The position numbers and the translations under genes were made by a program. The notes below the pieces were generated by a model, which did no database searches, was not told where the DNA came from, and worked only from the letters and a program-made list of their open reading frames with translations. 64,000 bases of DNA, from NCBI GenBank assembly GCA_028274465.1, contig CM051456.1:10629745-10693744 (forward strand). The letters are read 5' to 3'. How positions within the stretch are numbered: the stretch's first letter is position 1; each line of letters starts with the position of its first letter. The DNA is from Plantago ovata. Taxonomy: Eukaryota > Streptophyta > Magnoliopsida > Lamiales > Plantaginaceae. Shown here in pieces: positions 1 through 10,214 of the stretch.

Positions 1-348
1 CCTATTAATGCGTCAAGCACATTGGAAGAGTATTGTAGAAACACGGTGATGACCATATGGCATTACCATGGGGGGTGCCAAGTTGGTCAGGTTGTTGATT
101 CGGATTACAGGGTTATCGGAGTGGATGCGCTGAGAGTTATTGATGGTTCAACATTCGAAGATTCTCCTGGAACAAATCCTCAGGCTACTGTTATGATGCT
201 TGGAAGGTAAAGATTTTCTTTAGTCAACTTATCAGCAATATGTTCTTCAATTATGTATAGAATTTGTTAATATATTAGTGAATGTTTTTACAGGTATATG
301 GGGGTTAAAATACTCGAGGAGAGGCTTCAAAAGTTGGAGGCAAACTGA
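1..348 (+). CDS. HOTHEAD-like GMC oxidoreductase, 3' end only (gene runs off the window)
   Basis: These are the last two exons, 1-206 and 294-348, joined at AG|GTAA..CAG|G. They encode the C-terminal part of a glucose-methanol-choline (GMC) oxidoreductase of the plant HOTHEAD family. Visible are the catalytic histidine motif WHYHGGCQVG, the FAD-contacting DGSTFEDSPGTNPQAT stretch, and the family's usual ending YMGVKILEERL. The rest of the gene lies upstream of the window. It is nearly identical to the same region of the complete gene at 7399-9373, and the intron position and 3' UTR also match, so the two are a recent tandem pair about 9 kb apart. HOTHEAD-type proteins are secreted flavoproteins; HOTHEAD itself is tied to cuticle fatty-acid oxidation and organ fusion. 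The substrate of this copy cannot be read from the sequence. Confidence 0.9.
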
Positions 349-979
349 GCACCTGGGCTTGTTTCAGAAAGAAGATATAATTTAATTTGTTCAGGAGAAC
401 CCTTTGTTCAGTAAATAGCTTCAAGAATAAAGACAGATATACATTTACTTTGTGCATAGAGTCAGAATTTATTTCTATTTCTTTATTACAATATAAAAGA
501 AATGAACAATTATTTATTTGATTTTAAGACTGATGAATTAATGAAAAGTTTATTCTTGAAGCTACAAGGCCAGGGTCAGATCCCATAATACTGGAATCAA
601 TGATATGGTAGTCACTAGTCAGTACATGATGACTGTGAAAGAGATGAAATGAAGACACTAAAAGATGTATGCAGTGCACAAAGAGATCGATATGAAATTT
701 GAAAGGAGGACAAGAAACTAACCGGTATAGTCCAAACATCACAATGACGATCTCTGCATTAAATAAAAAGTCTACCTTGCAATACTACAGAACCGCAAGT
801 GCTCATTCATAACAATAATAGAATACTTGATGTTAACCCTAAATTTAGCATAGCTGCTGTAAAAAATTTAAGTTTGGGAGGGGGGAGTAAGCTGGAGGCC
901 TAATTAAGTTCATTGGTTCATGCTACTATGAGTAATTTTCATAATTTGTTCTTACGTTGTTGTTTTGCACTGACCTTGT
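349..979. other. 3' UTR and intergenic spacer
   Basis: The first ~120 bases resemble the 3' UTR of the downstream HOTHEAD copy, including a shared sequence near an AATAAA-like signal around 427. Beyond that I see no coding potential or recognisable repeat. Confidence 0.5.
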
Positions 980-989
980 GATAGTCAAA

Positions 990-1206
990 CTCAGTTATAT
1001 TCAGGATCAACTTGGGAACTGATGAGAAGAATCCACGCCCAAGTGCACTATAAGCAATAATTCCGATACTAGGTTCTCTGATTTCACGAAACAAACAGGT
1101 TTAAGAACATTGTCTTTATCTTGAAACCTAGAATATGGGTCGGGAGATATTCCTTAACTGCATGTAGGAATGATTTCTCCTACCTTAACCAACTTTATGA
1201 GTTCTC
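990..1206 (-). pseudogene. Aldo-keto reductase gene fragment
   Basis: Read on the minus strand, 1013-1089 gives REIREPSIGIIAYSALGRGF and then FSSVPK. This matches the strand of plant aldo-keto reductases (auxin-induced PCNT115 type) usually written as GIGIVAYSPLGRGFF. A second patch at about 1158-1206 reads MRELIKLVKVGEII and corresponds to the ELKKLVEEGKIKYIG segment of the same family. Only these two pieces are visible. The NADPH-binding and catalytic regions are absent, so this is a fragment and not a gene. It lies just downstream, on the same strand, of CDC6-like exons at 2034-2510, which suggests gene-fragment capture. The family call rests on motif recall, not alignment. Confidence 0.6.
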
Positions 1207-1776
1207 TCATCTGTGGAAATGTAAAACAAGGCAATAAACAGGAATCAGAGGAGACAACGTAGATAATAAAGTTAGTGTTGCATCACTGGTCCTACCAGCT
1301 AATGCTTAGAATTCATAGCTGCATTATGTAACCAAGCACAATTAATGCAAGTGAGTTGATTAATTGTGTCAAGAAAAATGAATCACAAGCACCAGGGAGT
1401 ATTGTGTTTTCACTACAAAAGGAGAACAAAGAAAAATAAAACGAAATGTAGAAAGATCTATTCTAATTGAGCTTGTAGTCCAATGGTGATCATACATATA
1501 ACACACCCTTCTATTTTGATCAACTAACCAGGAAACGATAACAAAGTACCAATGAAAAGTTCCGTACATAAATATTTCACTGTGTTTTCACCAAAACATA
1601 CATGTTGATATTGTGGCAGAGACTAGATCGTGTCAACTAATAATGATCTGAATGTTAATGACAAGGTAGTAGTAACATTATCTACCCCGGCTTGTAACAG
1701 TGTTCAAGCACGAGTTATTAGCACCAAATCCAGACAAAAAAAAGAAAAAAAGAACAAATAACAAAGTAAGTGTCTA

Positions 1777-1951
1777 CTCCCTCCAAATAAATTGAAGTGT
1801 CCTGTGAATTTTGTCATTGTTTGATTAAGTGCCGTTCTGTGAATTTAAGCACGAGTTATTAGCACCAAAGGTAAGTCATATTTTATATTGTCATGATTAT
1901 TGTCCTTAAAATTTGTGAAATGCAGGACGACACATAAAAAATCGGAGGGAG
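1777..1951. mobile_element. Stowaway-like MITE
   Basis: A 175-bp element with inverted ends CTCCCTCC and GGAGGGAG, flanked on both sides by the dinucleotide TA. The size, ends and TA duplication fit Tc1/mariner-derived Stowaway MITEs. It carries no coding sequence. The 3' part of the flanking sequence, GCACGAGTTATTAGCACCAA, also occurs just before it (1708) and inside it (1849), so a small local duplication is present. Confidence 0.6.
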
Positions 1952-2033
1952 TACTCATGATCTCATCATGGGCAATGAATTATAGGAATTGTGAGACTTA
2001 CCATGTTATTTGCTTGATTTCTCAATATATTAC

Positions 2034-2510
2034 CCCCAGGCCCCAGCAAGCTCCTGCTCTCCAGTTCTCCCAAATAATGACATATTTCAAGATCCTCGTA
2101 TATCAGCTTCTAGCAACTCAATCGCACTCCTAATAAAAAGATTATCAATATTGTAGCTCAATGTAATAAGAACGCCTAAAGGTTTCAAATGGAGAAAGGT
2201 AGAATTTATACATGAAGTAAGATAACACAAGATATCAACCTGCAAACCGATAGAACTTTCCTCATATCACCAGATGCAGCAGCAACTTTCTGCAGTAACA
2301 CAGACAAGAAAGTTCAAAACATGTGCTTTGATTCGATAAATGTCAAGCTATTTACAGCGTCTTACGTTTAAAAGAACCATTTATGTATATGTATATACAT
2401 TTCAATGCAAAATGACATTGAGCTCACCCTGGCACAGAGTTCCGAAGCTACAGGTTGGAAGGCCGTATAAGGAAGCACCAGAAAATTGTAAGCATCAGAA
2501 GAAATAGCCT
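2034..2510 (-). pseudogene. CDC6 (origin licensing factor) gene fragment, three exons
   Basis: Three minus-strand exons with intact splice signals can be followed in phase. 2428-~2510 reads KAISSDAYNFLVLPYTAFQP then VASELCAR. 2240-2289 reads KVAAASGDMRKVLSVCR. The exon beginning at 2129 reads SAIELLEADIR before the frame closes. The string ELCARKVAAASGDMRK..CVCRSAIE is diagnostic of plant CDC6, the AAA+ ATPase that loads MCM helicase at origins. The Walker A/B ATPase region and the winged-helix C-terminus are absent, so this cannot work as CDC6. A functional CDC6 should exist elsewhere in the genome. Same-strand aldo-keto reductase pieces follow at 990-1206. Confidence 0.75.
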
Positions 2511-2530
2511 TCAAGGAGAAGGTGCAGGAC

Positions 2531-3587
2531 AAACTTAGTGCACAAAATTGTAAGCATCAGAAGAAAATCTATGCAAAAGTACTCACAACTTAAAACTGTA
2601 GCTAGTAGAAATACTCCACATAAATCATTTATGATAAATGCCTAAACCAGGACATCAAACCTAAGGATAAACTTAAATACTGTAGCTAGTAGAAATTATC
2701 AAATTAGTGATATAAATGCCAATAACATCGAAACTGATTTCAGCTGCTTCTCAATTGATTTATACATTGAATTGAACCTACATGAACACATAATTCACAG
2801 AAGTTTCAAGCACATAATCATCTACTCCTGGCATAGAATGCAGGGCAGAACGAACTGACATTGAATTAACTATCAAACCATAATCAGACGAATGAATTAA
2901 GCTTCCACAACTTAAGCTTCGTGTATACCAGAATATGGATCGAGTAACGAATAATACCTTTATGAAGAGTAATGGAGAATCAGGAATCGCCCCAAAAAAT
3001 TTCAGCTGAAATTGAAATGTTTAGTGAGGGAGAAGTATTCGCGCCGAACAAACGAATCGCCATGGGAGAGAAACGGAGAATTAGGGTTCATTCTGTTTTC
3101 GTTTAGGATAGGATCACTATGATGAGTAATTTAGAAAGAAGCCCCTGAATTTATACTTTACTACAATAATGCTGCCGAATTCTGAAAGCATTTACCTTAA
3201 TTGCAAAACCACACCTTGTGGAAAGGAATTTAATTGTCCTGGCATTTTTTTCATGTTCAAATTACCTTGCTTGCATTGGATTGAATGTGATTCGATATGG
3301 TAATTAGATTCAGAATTACAATAACACTAAATTAGAATAGGACTAGGAAACCTCATTTTTTGTTGATTTGGTTGAACAAAGAATTAAAGAAAACTGCAAG
3401 TCTGCAATCTATATTGAATGTTGCAAAATGAACATTACAAATTCCATTTAGAAAGAATTGAGGAATTGAACTGAAAGTTACAATGGAGAAGAAGATCAGA
3501 GAATGATCAAGTGAGAAAAAGCTAGACTTATTTTTGCTTAAATAGAACAAGAAACTCTGTTCTCTAAACTAACTCTCAATAACCAAC
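2531..3587. other. Spacer upstream of the CDC6-like fragment
   Basis: No long ORF. A minus-strand ATG at 3063-3061 opens a 28-codon frame that ends at TGA; with an upstream pyrimidine-rich stretch it could be the first exon of a transcript running into the CDC6 fragment. This is speculative. The rest is AT-rich sequence without recognised repeats. Confidence 0.3.
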
Positions 3588-3602
3588 AAAATGTACTACT
3601 CC

Positions 3603-3733
3603 GACAACGTAGCTAGCTCAGTTGGTAAGCTGCTTCAACTCTAACCAATAATTCGGGGTTCGAGTCACCACGGAGTAAATGGAACCATTATTGATCCTCG
3701 CTTTACCGCTTCGGGAAAAAAAAATAAAAAACG
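3603..3733 (+). mobile_element. tRNA-derived SINE
   Basis: The head has RNA polymerase III box A (TAGCTCAGTTGGTAAG, from about 3613) and box B (GGTTCGAGTC, about 3658). After ~70 bases of unrelated body comes an A-rich tail. A 14-bp target site duplication with one mismatch flanks it: AAATGTACTACTCC at 3589-3602 and AAATGTACCACTCC at 3734-3747. The length of ~131 bp is typical of plant SINEs. It is not a working tRNA gene, because the acceptor stem and anticodon arm cannot be folded. Confidence 0.8.
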
Positions 3734-4028
3734 AAATGTACCACTCCTACTGATCTAAGTACAAGTCGTGTTTTTCTACTTATTAAAAACGTAACGTGCT
3801 GAAATGCGACCTATTCTTCTTTCTTTCTTTGTGTTGTAGCTTGTGTTTTATTCTCTCAGTCTTCAATTTGCTTTCTAGATCTTCTCCTGAGAATTTCTTA
3901 CAGAACTTCAATTTCATCTTCCCTAATTCCATTACACTTATATTTATCTTTCCTAATTGAGCCAAAAAACTCACACAAATTTTTTCACATAAGTTGAAGC
4001 ATTGTTTAATTAGACCTCCTACATCAGT

Positions 4029-4175
4029 CCCCTTAAGCGCGCTTAAGGGGACTGAAAACGCGGCCCAAGCCGCGTTTTGGGCCACATCAGTGGCCCAAAA
4101 CGCGGCTTGGGCCGCGTTTATTGCTGCTCAGCGTTTATCATAAACGCTGAGCAGCAATGTGGTGTGGAGTCCACC
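4029..4175. repeat. Series of hairpins at the 5' end of the Harbinger element
   Basis: Several consecutive inverted repeats stand between the terminal repeat and the ORF promoter. 4029-4050 is a perfect 22-bp palindrome with core CTTAAGCGCGCTTAAG. About 4056-4083 pairs with 4092-4119. 4120-4137 pairs with 4141-4158 around a 3-base loop. 4164-4175 pairs with 4180-4191. The tetrad-like word ACATCAGT from the terminal repeat recurs in the loop of the second pair. Such subterminal structure may be the transposase or ORF1 binding zone (inference). Confidence 0.85.
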
Positions 4176-4323
4176 AAATGGTGGACTCCACCCATTTACT
4201 TTATTTTTTTTTTAATTCTTTTTTTTTTTTACTTTTCCATTTAAATTTCAAACGGTCATAACTTTTAAAATAAAAATGCAAAAAATAAATAAAAATTACC
4301 AACGGATAGAACTTTTCGAGATC

Positions 4324-4331
4324 TATAAATA
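4324..4331 (+). promoter_or_regulatory. TATA box of the Harbinger ORF1 gene
   Basis: TATAAATA lies 115 bases before the ATG at 4446. A pyrimidine/CT-rich leader (ACTCTCTCAACTC) follows, as in many plant promoters. It sits inside the element and drives the plus-strand ORF. Confidence 0.6.
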
Positions 4332-4445
4332 GACACCACTCTTGGATATGTTTGCTCACAATTTCTCCAACTCATTTTTCCCTTCTTAATTAAACTCAAA
4401 ACACTCTCTCAACTCTTTTCCTTTCCATTTTTCCCATCCACCAAA

Positions 4446-5252
4446 ATGACTCCCGAGCAACAACAATATCTTAATTACTTGAAAAACAGCGATCCTGAAC
4501 GATACGATTCTATCATGAATGACATGTTTCGTCCAACCCCCTCCCCCCCACCTAACCGAGCTCTTTTCCAAAACCAATCTGAAACTCCGTATGTTCCTTA
4601 TTTCAACAGTCCACCCTCACAAACACCCATGTTCTATGATTCTCAACAGTACCCTGAGATTGTTCGTGAGACCCAGCCGGAGCCGCCCGTGGCCGAGGAA
4701 AGAACATGTGGTCGTGGCAAAGGAAAAGAGAAAGCCGCTAAAAAAGTTGGTGGTGGTGGTTCTAAGAGACACAGCTTCAACATTCATGAGGACGGGGTCA
4801 TTCTGACTGCTTACGCGGAGGTTTGCCAGTGCCCAATCACCGGCACGAACCAAGACCTCAAGTCGATCTTCAGAAAGGTGTCCGAAAGATACGAAAACGC
4901 CCGTAGGGATGGGATGATTCCTGATATGAATGTGCGCACCAAGGACTCACTCCGGGGGAGATTGCAGTTACTTAAAAAACACATATCTGTGTGGGTTATC
5001 TGCCATGAAAAAGCACACAAGTTCCTTGGTCAACGTAGTGGTAACTACACCGATGAACAAATAATTTCGTACGCCCAGGATCTCTACAGAGCAAAGAAAA
5101 ATGAGGCCTTCACACTTATGGAGCAATGGAATGTCGTGAAGAAGTATTCGGAGCATGCGGAATACTTACGCTGGGATGATTATGTGAACAGGCCTCGGGA
5201 GGGAGAGGCCGGTGGTGGTGGTGACGAGGGAGAACACGTCCATCTGTTCTGA
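4446..5252 (+). CDS. Myb/trihelix-like ORF1 protein of a PIF/Harbinger element
   Basis: 268 codons, starting MTPEQQQYLNYLKNSD. A Pro/Gln-rich N-terminus (1-80) and a basic KGKEKAAKK stretch (~94) lead into the conserved Myb/SANT-like domain at about 107-215. That domain has the hallmarks FNIHEDGVILTAYAEVCQ, GTNQDLKSIFRKVSERYE and RTKDSLRGRLQLLKKHISVW. Such proteins are often mis-annotated as 'glutathione S-transferase T3-like' in plants. In Harbinger transposition the ORF1 protein binds DNA and brings the transposase into the nucleus. The C-terminal tail appears frameshifted: after about 5230, near a GGT-repeat tract, the expected acidic-to-basic tail (RPSVLNDFVDY, then LKHDLIEHIWRMRP) continues in another frame to a stop at 5357-5359. 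As read, the protein ends early with GEHVHLF. Confidence 0.8.
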   Translation: MTPEQQQYLNYLKNSDPERYDSIMNDMFRPTPSPPPNRALFQNQSETPYVPYFNSPPSQTPMFYDSQQYPEIVRETQPEPPVAEERTCGRGKGKEKAAKKVGGGGSKRHSFNIHEDGVILTAYAEVCQCPITGTNQDLKSIFRKVSERYENARRDGMIPDMNVRTKDSLRGRLQLLKKHISVWVICHEKAHKFLGQRSGNYTDEQIISYAQDLYRAKKNEAFTLMEQWNVVKKYSEHAEYLRWDDYVNRPREGEAGGGGDEGEHVHLF

Positions 5253-5631
5253 ATGATTTTGTTGATTACAGGAAGAATCAGAGGATGATGGAGAGTTACA
5301 TCCAGCATGACGCACTCAAACATGACTTGATTGAACACATTTGGAGGATGAGGCCTTAGTTTCCATTAGAATGTTGTTTGCATTTTCAATTGTTTCAGTT
5401 GTTTGTTTTTAGTTTCGGTTGTTTGTTTCAATCGTTTGTTTTCAATTAAGCAGAACTTGTTGTAATATTGTGTGTTTCAAATTCGGTACAACTTAATGTA
5501 ATATATTCGTGATTTCCATCTATAAACTTGATTTCGTATGAAATTCTTTACAAACAATCTTCCTTTTTCTTTACCTTAACCAAAAAAAAAAAAAATAAAA
5601 TAAAAAAAATAAAAAAAATAAATGACGTGGC

Positions 5632-5718
5632 AGGCCTTAAACTGGCCTTAGCCGCGTTTAAGCAGTCACTGATGCAGACGAAAACTGCTTAAACGCGGCT
5701 AAGGCCAGTTTAAGGCCT
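5632..5718. repeat. 35-bp perfect-arm hairpin at the 3' end of the Harbinger element
   Basis: Arms 5632-5666 and 5684-5718 are reverse complements, with core GGCCTTAGCCGCGTTTAAGC, around a 17-base loop that contains CACTGATGCAG. The loop word CACTGATGC is repeated in the 3' terminal repeat itself (5741-5749). Confidence 0.85.
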
Positions 5719-5760
5719 TAAACTGGCCTTAGCCTTAAACCACTGATGCGGGTGGTCTTA

Positions 5761-7398
5761 GGATCTTGTCTTCTTTGTTTTAGAACATTCACGTTTAATG
5801 TGCGTTGTGTATGTGAGGGAATACGGTTTCCTCAATATTAGGGTGAATACCACATGCTATCTACTATCTAGCATGGAATCTTTCTAGGTACTAGTACAAC
5901 TTTAGGGGGGGTGGGGGAAGAAGAGATTTTCACTTGTCTAAAGAATTATTGCATGTTTTTTTCTCATGGCAACCGGACGGCAATGTAAGTTGCCCAATTA
6001 ATTTCTTGAAGATAATGTAAGATTGAACGTTATCTGTTTTGTTTCGCGTATCTAAATTTGAAGATGTGGTTTGCAGAATGGATAAGATCATAACATTGAC
6101 ATTTTGCATTGTACGCTCGCTTTCTTAGAAGTGAAATTTTGCATCTCAATCATGAATACGTTAAAACCAAACACCAGTTAAAATTTAGTACCATAACGTT
6201 TATTTATTACTGATTTTATTACAGGTCCATCCGGTGTAGAGAGGGACATGCATGAAAATCTGGTACGTACGCGTATGCACATCATATTCAGTTTTTCCTT
6301 TTGCGTATTACATTTGAAATGTGGAACCTTTTGCGTGAAATGTTATTGTGCACTGCTTATGATTTGTCAAACTATATAATTAGTGAATATGAATAAGTTA
6401 AATGTTAGGTGAATTGTCATCATCAAGTTCACCTCATCATATCAGCATGTGCTAATAATTCATCACAGAGGAGAAAAAACGGGATAGAACACTATATACG
6501 ATCATGACAAATAGTGGCTAGCTATTTGTTACCAACTTACCATGTGAGCTATTATTGATCTGAAAAATAGTGGTTAGCTATTTATTAGCATGTGAAAAAA
6601 TAGTTGATATAGCCGATGTTCTACTCGCCGTAAAGAATGATAAACCTTGTAAATTCACCTCTTACAATGCTTACTCACTTATAATTTAATTTAAACATGA
6701 CTCTTTTCCCACGATTTAATACGTTAAAACTAATTCATTACCTATATAAATATACAAAGAGCATCACAATAGAGAGGTTTGGCTGTTTGCCTTTTATGAA
6801 AAGCGCTTAGCTACTTAATTACTTTATGAAATTACCTTACAAGTGAACACCAAACACAAATTAGTGGTAAAGTTAACCGTTTATATTTTAGTTTTTAGGT
6901 GGCTTGTCTCATAAAGAATTTGTGATGTGTAAAATTTAAACAAATTACACTAAATTAATAGTAGCTAGAGACTAAAAGAGTGTTTGGCTCTATTTTAAGG
7001 AAACATTTTAGAGACTTGGCCTTAAACATGGATAGTGGTTCATTTTTAAGATGAGTCAAAAAATTATATTTGGATGAATTTTAAAATAAAAACAGATGTA
7101 TAGAGTATGATAATGATGGTGATGATGAGAGAGTGAGGAAATGAAAAGAAATAGGAAAATGGTAAAAGATTAAAAATATCTACACTAAAAACCAACTCGT
7201 TAAAATGGAGCGAAACAGCCGACAACCTCTAAATCGATAATACTGACTAAATTAGTAGTACAAGATAAACAAAGACCTTGACGGTCCTTGTCTAAGTTTA
7301 ATTCACTTCCCCTATATACACATATACATATGAAACTAAAGATCAAATCATATCATATATATAGGCAGACAAAACTTAGCTAATTAGCAAGTATAAAT
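5761..7398. other. Intergenic region with a possible MITE, and promoter of the HOTHEAD-like gene
   Basis: No supported ORF. 6773-7230 may be a ~460-bp MITE: its ends, AGAGGTTTGGCTGTTT and (reverse) AGAGGTTGTCGGCTGTTT, are similar, but no clear target duplication was found. TATA-like sequences (CTATATACACA near 7311) lie about 85 bases before the ATG of the next gene. Confidence 0.35.
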
Positions 7399-9373
7399 AT
7401 GATGAATAGTATTATTCTCATTAGAAGGCTTCGTTATGTTGCATTTGCAGGAACATTGTTCTTAATCTTTCTTGGCTTTTCTTCAGCAAATCAAGGTATG
7501 AGTTCTAGATCTTTAGTTGCTACTAATATTTAAGTCATGCACAATCAATACAAAGGCATTAGTTCCACATGTCTCAATCAGTTCGAACTTTTATACAGAT
7601 CCAAACTACAGCTTCGTGAAACAAGCCACGTCAGCTACTCCCGTCTCATACTACGACTACATCATCATCGGGGGTGGGACCGCCGGTTGCCCACTTGCCA
7701 CCACACTCTCCCAAAACGCCACCATGCTCGTCCTCGAGCGTGGCGGGTCCCCCTACAATAGCCCTTACACCAACCTCTCTGCGTTTGGTGTTGCATTATC
7801 TGACTCCTCCAGCGCCTCTCCAGCTCAGCAGTTTATCTCAGAAGACGGTGTCAGCAACGCACGTGCTCGAGTGCTTGGGGGTGGTACCGTTATCAATGCC
7901 GGTTTCTACTCACGTGCTGCTACGCAGTATGTTCGTGAGGCTGGATGGGATGGCAAGTTGGTGAATGCGTCGTATAAGTGGGTCGAAAAAAAGTTGGTGT
8001 TTGAGCCGCAGTTGAGTCAGTGGCAGTCCGCAGTGAGAGATGGGTTACTGGAGGCTGGAGTGACTCCTAATAATGGCTTTACGTATGATCATTTGGTCGG
8101 GACTAAGGTTGGGGGTACAATTTTCGACCGTGATGGTCAGCGGCATACCGCGGCGGATCTGTTCAAGTATGCTAATCCAGAAGGACTGACTGTTCTGTTA
8201 CATGCTACTGTTGATAGAATATTGTTCAATACCCATCAAGGTAGGCCTCTAATTGATGTTAATTCATTTGTGTGGTCAGTTCGCTCTTATAGTTTATGAG
8301 TGATTTGTAGAGCCGTAGAGCGTAAAAGTCAAACTGGGACTTTCCCGCAGAGTAATATTTGTTTCTAACTATCCGGATTTGCCTAAACAGGTAAAAACAA
8401 GAGGCCATATGCGCATGGGGTGGTGTTTAGAGACGCTTCTGGAGTTCAACACACAGCCTATCTAAACCATGGGACATGTAATGAGATCATAGTTTCAGCA
8501 GGGGCACTAGGAAGCCCCCAGCTCCTGATGCTGAGTGGTGTTGGGCCAAAAAACCACCTCAAGGCTCATAACATACCATTGGTTTTGGACCAACCTTTAG
8601 TCGGCCAAGGCATGGCGGACAATCCACTAAATGGTATCACTGTGCCATCTCCGAGGCAGGTGGAGGTTTCGGTAGTTCAAGTGGTGGGGATCACCACCAA
8701 CTTTGAAAGCTACATTGAAGTTTTAGGTGGATTTAACTTCGCTGGTACTAATACTACTTTCCCCGGGGGAACCCTTTTTGAGAAAGTGGCAACACCAATC
8801 TCAAGAGGCCACTTAGAGCTAAGAACCAACAACTCAGATGACAACCCATCAGTCACATTTAACTACTTCAAAGAGCCCCAAGATGTGCAAGTATGCGTGG
8901 AAGCGCTTAAAGTTATTGAACATGTGATTGAATCAGAGCCATTTAGAGAGTTCAGATTCGATAATCTTTCAATCTCTCAGCTGCTTAACATGACACCTAG
9001 TGCACTTGCCACCCTTCTACGTAGGCCTATTAATGCGTCAAACACATTGGAAGACTATTGTAGAAACACGGTGATGACCGTATGGCATTACCATGGGGGG
9101 TGCCAAGTTGGACGGGTTGTTGATTCGGATTACAGGGTTATTGGTGTGGACCGGCTGAGAGTTATTGATGGTTCAACATTCGAAGATTCTCCTGGAACAA
9201 ATCCTCAGGCCACTCTTATGATGCTTGGGAGGTAAATATTTTCTTCAGTTATCACTTATCATCAGCAATATATTCTTCAGTTTTATATAAAATTTGTTAA
9301 TTAGTGAATATTTTACAGGTATATGGGGGTGAAAATACTCAAGGAGAGGCTTGAAAACTTGGAAGCAAATTGA
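7399..9373 (+). CDS. HOTHEAD-like GMC oxidoreductase, complete
   Basis: Four exons, 7399-7495, 7563-8240, 8391-9231 and 9319-9373, give 556 residues with consistent phase and GT-AG introns. The start ATGATG opens a signal peptide (MMNSIILIRRLRYVAFAGTL, then FLIFLGFSSA), so the protein should be secreted. Domains: FAD-binding GGGTAGCPLATTL at about 70, GMC signature 1 (ARVLGGGTVINAGFYSRA) at about 125, signature 2 (GALGSPQLLMLSGVGP) at about 290, and the C-terminal catalytic WHYHGGCQVG and TNPQATLMMLGRYMGV. Compared with Arabidopsis HOTHEAD, as I recall it, about 40-50 residues are missing between GFNFAGT and FEKVATPISRGHL. Family members vary in length there, so this may be normal. It has no frameshifts and looks functional. 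Substrate unknown; long-chain omega-hydroxy fatty acids are the guess by family. It is the tandem partner of the gene at 1-348. Confidence 0.93.
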
Positions 9374-10214
9374 ACTGTTGGTGCTTCTTTGAGAAAGAAG
9401 ATGAATTTAATTTGTTCAGTAAATAGCTTCAGGAATAAAAAATGTTCTGTACTTTGAATAATTGATCCAGTAGATTATTGAAAATACTGTTGTCTGGTGA
9501 AATTTTCAACTTGAACTGTATAAGGTTCATTGAACAGATTGATGGATTTGATACAGTACTCAAAATGCAAGTGCTGTTATAAATAAACTCTAGCTTGTGA
9601 GTACATCCAGTTATCCAAACTCATTATGCAAGAACCCTCAAAGCAAATAGTTTATGTGAACTCTTTATCTAGGCAATATAGGCATACAATTCAATGTAAG
9701 AAATTCAAAGATATCCAAAGACAGATCGAACAGTTCTGATTCGGAACACTTAAAATAGAACTCAAACTCTGCACTTCTCATAAAACCACAGGAAGATAAA
9801 ATGGTAAACTATTCATTTCCAGGTTTTTTTTGTCCTTGCTAGATCATTGTCCTACAAATCGAAATGCATGTTATTAGAGTCCAATGACTAAATCCAATTG
9901 AAGTCTAGAGCAACGCCTCCTTCTATAAGATAGTTCACACGCTTTATATCGTATATAACTGGTAATCTGGTATAAACATTGAATTTGAGTACTGGTTGGT
10001 CATTATACTGAATCATATATTTATGTTTTTCTCCCAAAAAGAACAGGAAAAAGAAAAAACTGAAGTAGCACACCTGATTCTACAGGGTGTGATAGTATAT
10101 ATTTTCTCATGATATGTACATGCTAACATAAGACCAATGAAAGCTTCAAAGGAATGGACTTAAAACATAAGAAATCAAGGCAAAAGAACATATAATACTT
10201 ACAATCTTCGTTGA
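9374..10214. other. Spacer between the HOTHEAD-like gene and the resistance-gene relic
   Basis: The first ~100 bases are the 3' UTR, similar to that of the upstream copy. I see no other gene or repeat. Confidence 0.4.

Larger units (their letters stand above)
4013..5757 (+). mobile_element. PIF/Harbinger-type element carrying only ORF1
   Basis: The element is 1745 bp. It is flanked by TTA at 4010-4012 and 5758-5760, the canonical PIF/Harbinger target duplication. Its terminal inverted repeats are GACCTCCTACATCAGT and, on the other strand, GACCACCCGCATCAGT (13 of 16 match). Inside are a TATA box, a 5' leader and one ORF that looks like the Myb/trihelix ORF1 protein of this superfamily. No DDE transposase is present, so movement would need one in trans. 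Both ends hold long GC-rich palindromes, unlike the AT-rich surroundings. The ORF is largely open, so the element is probably young. Confidence 0.88.

Noticed and set aside
3603-3680. Possible functional tRNA gene
   Set aside because: Boxes A and B are present but no acceptor stem; the A-rich tail and target duplication show a SINE.
3783-4085. 100-codon minus-strand ORF (MAQNAAWAAFSVPL..)
   Set aside because: It runs across the Harbinger terminal repeat and palindromes; no family match, and its composition comes from the hairpins.
7496-7562. Intron 1 of the HOTHEAD-like gene ending at AAAG before GCATTAG
   Set aside because: That acceptor breaks the frame; the next AG (7561-7562) keeps phase and gives ANQ-VPHVS.
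7537-7964. Plus-strand ORFs overlapping the HOTHEAD-like exon 2
   Set aside because: Alternate-frame shadows of a well-supported exon.
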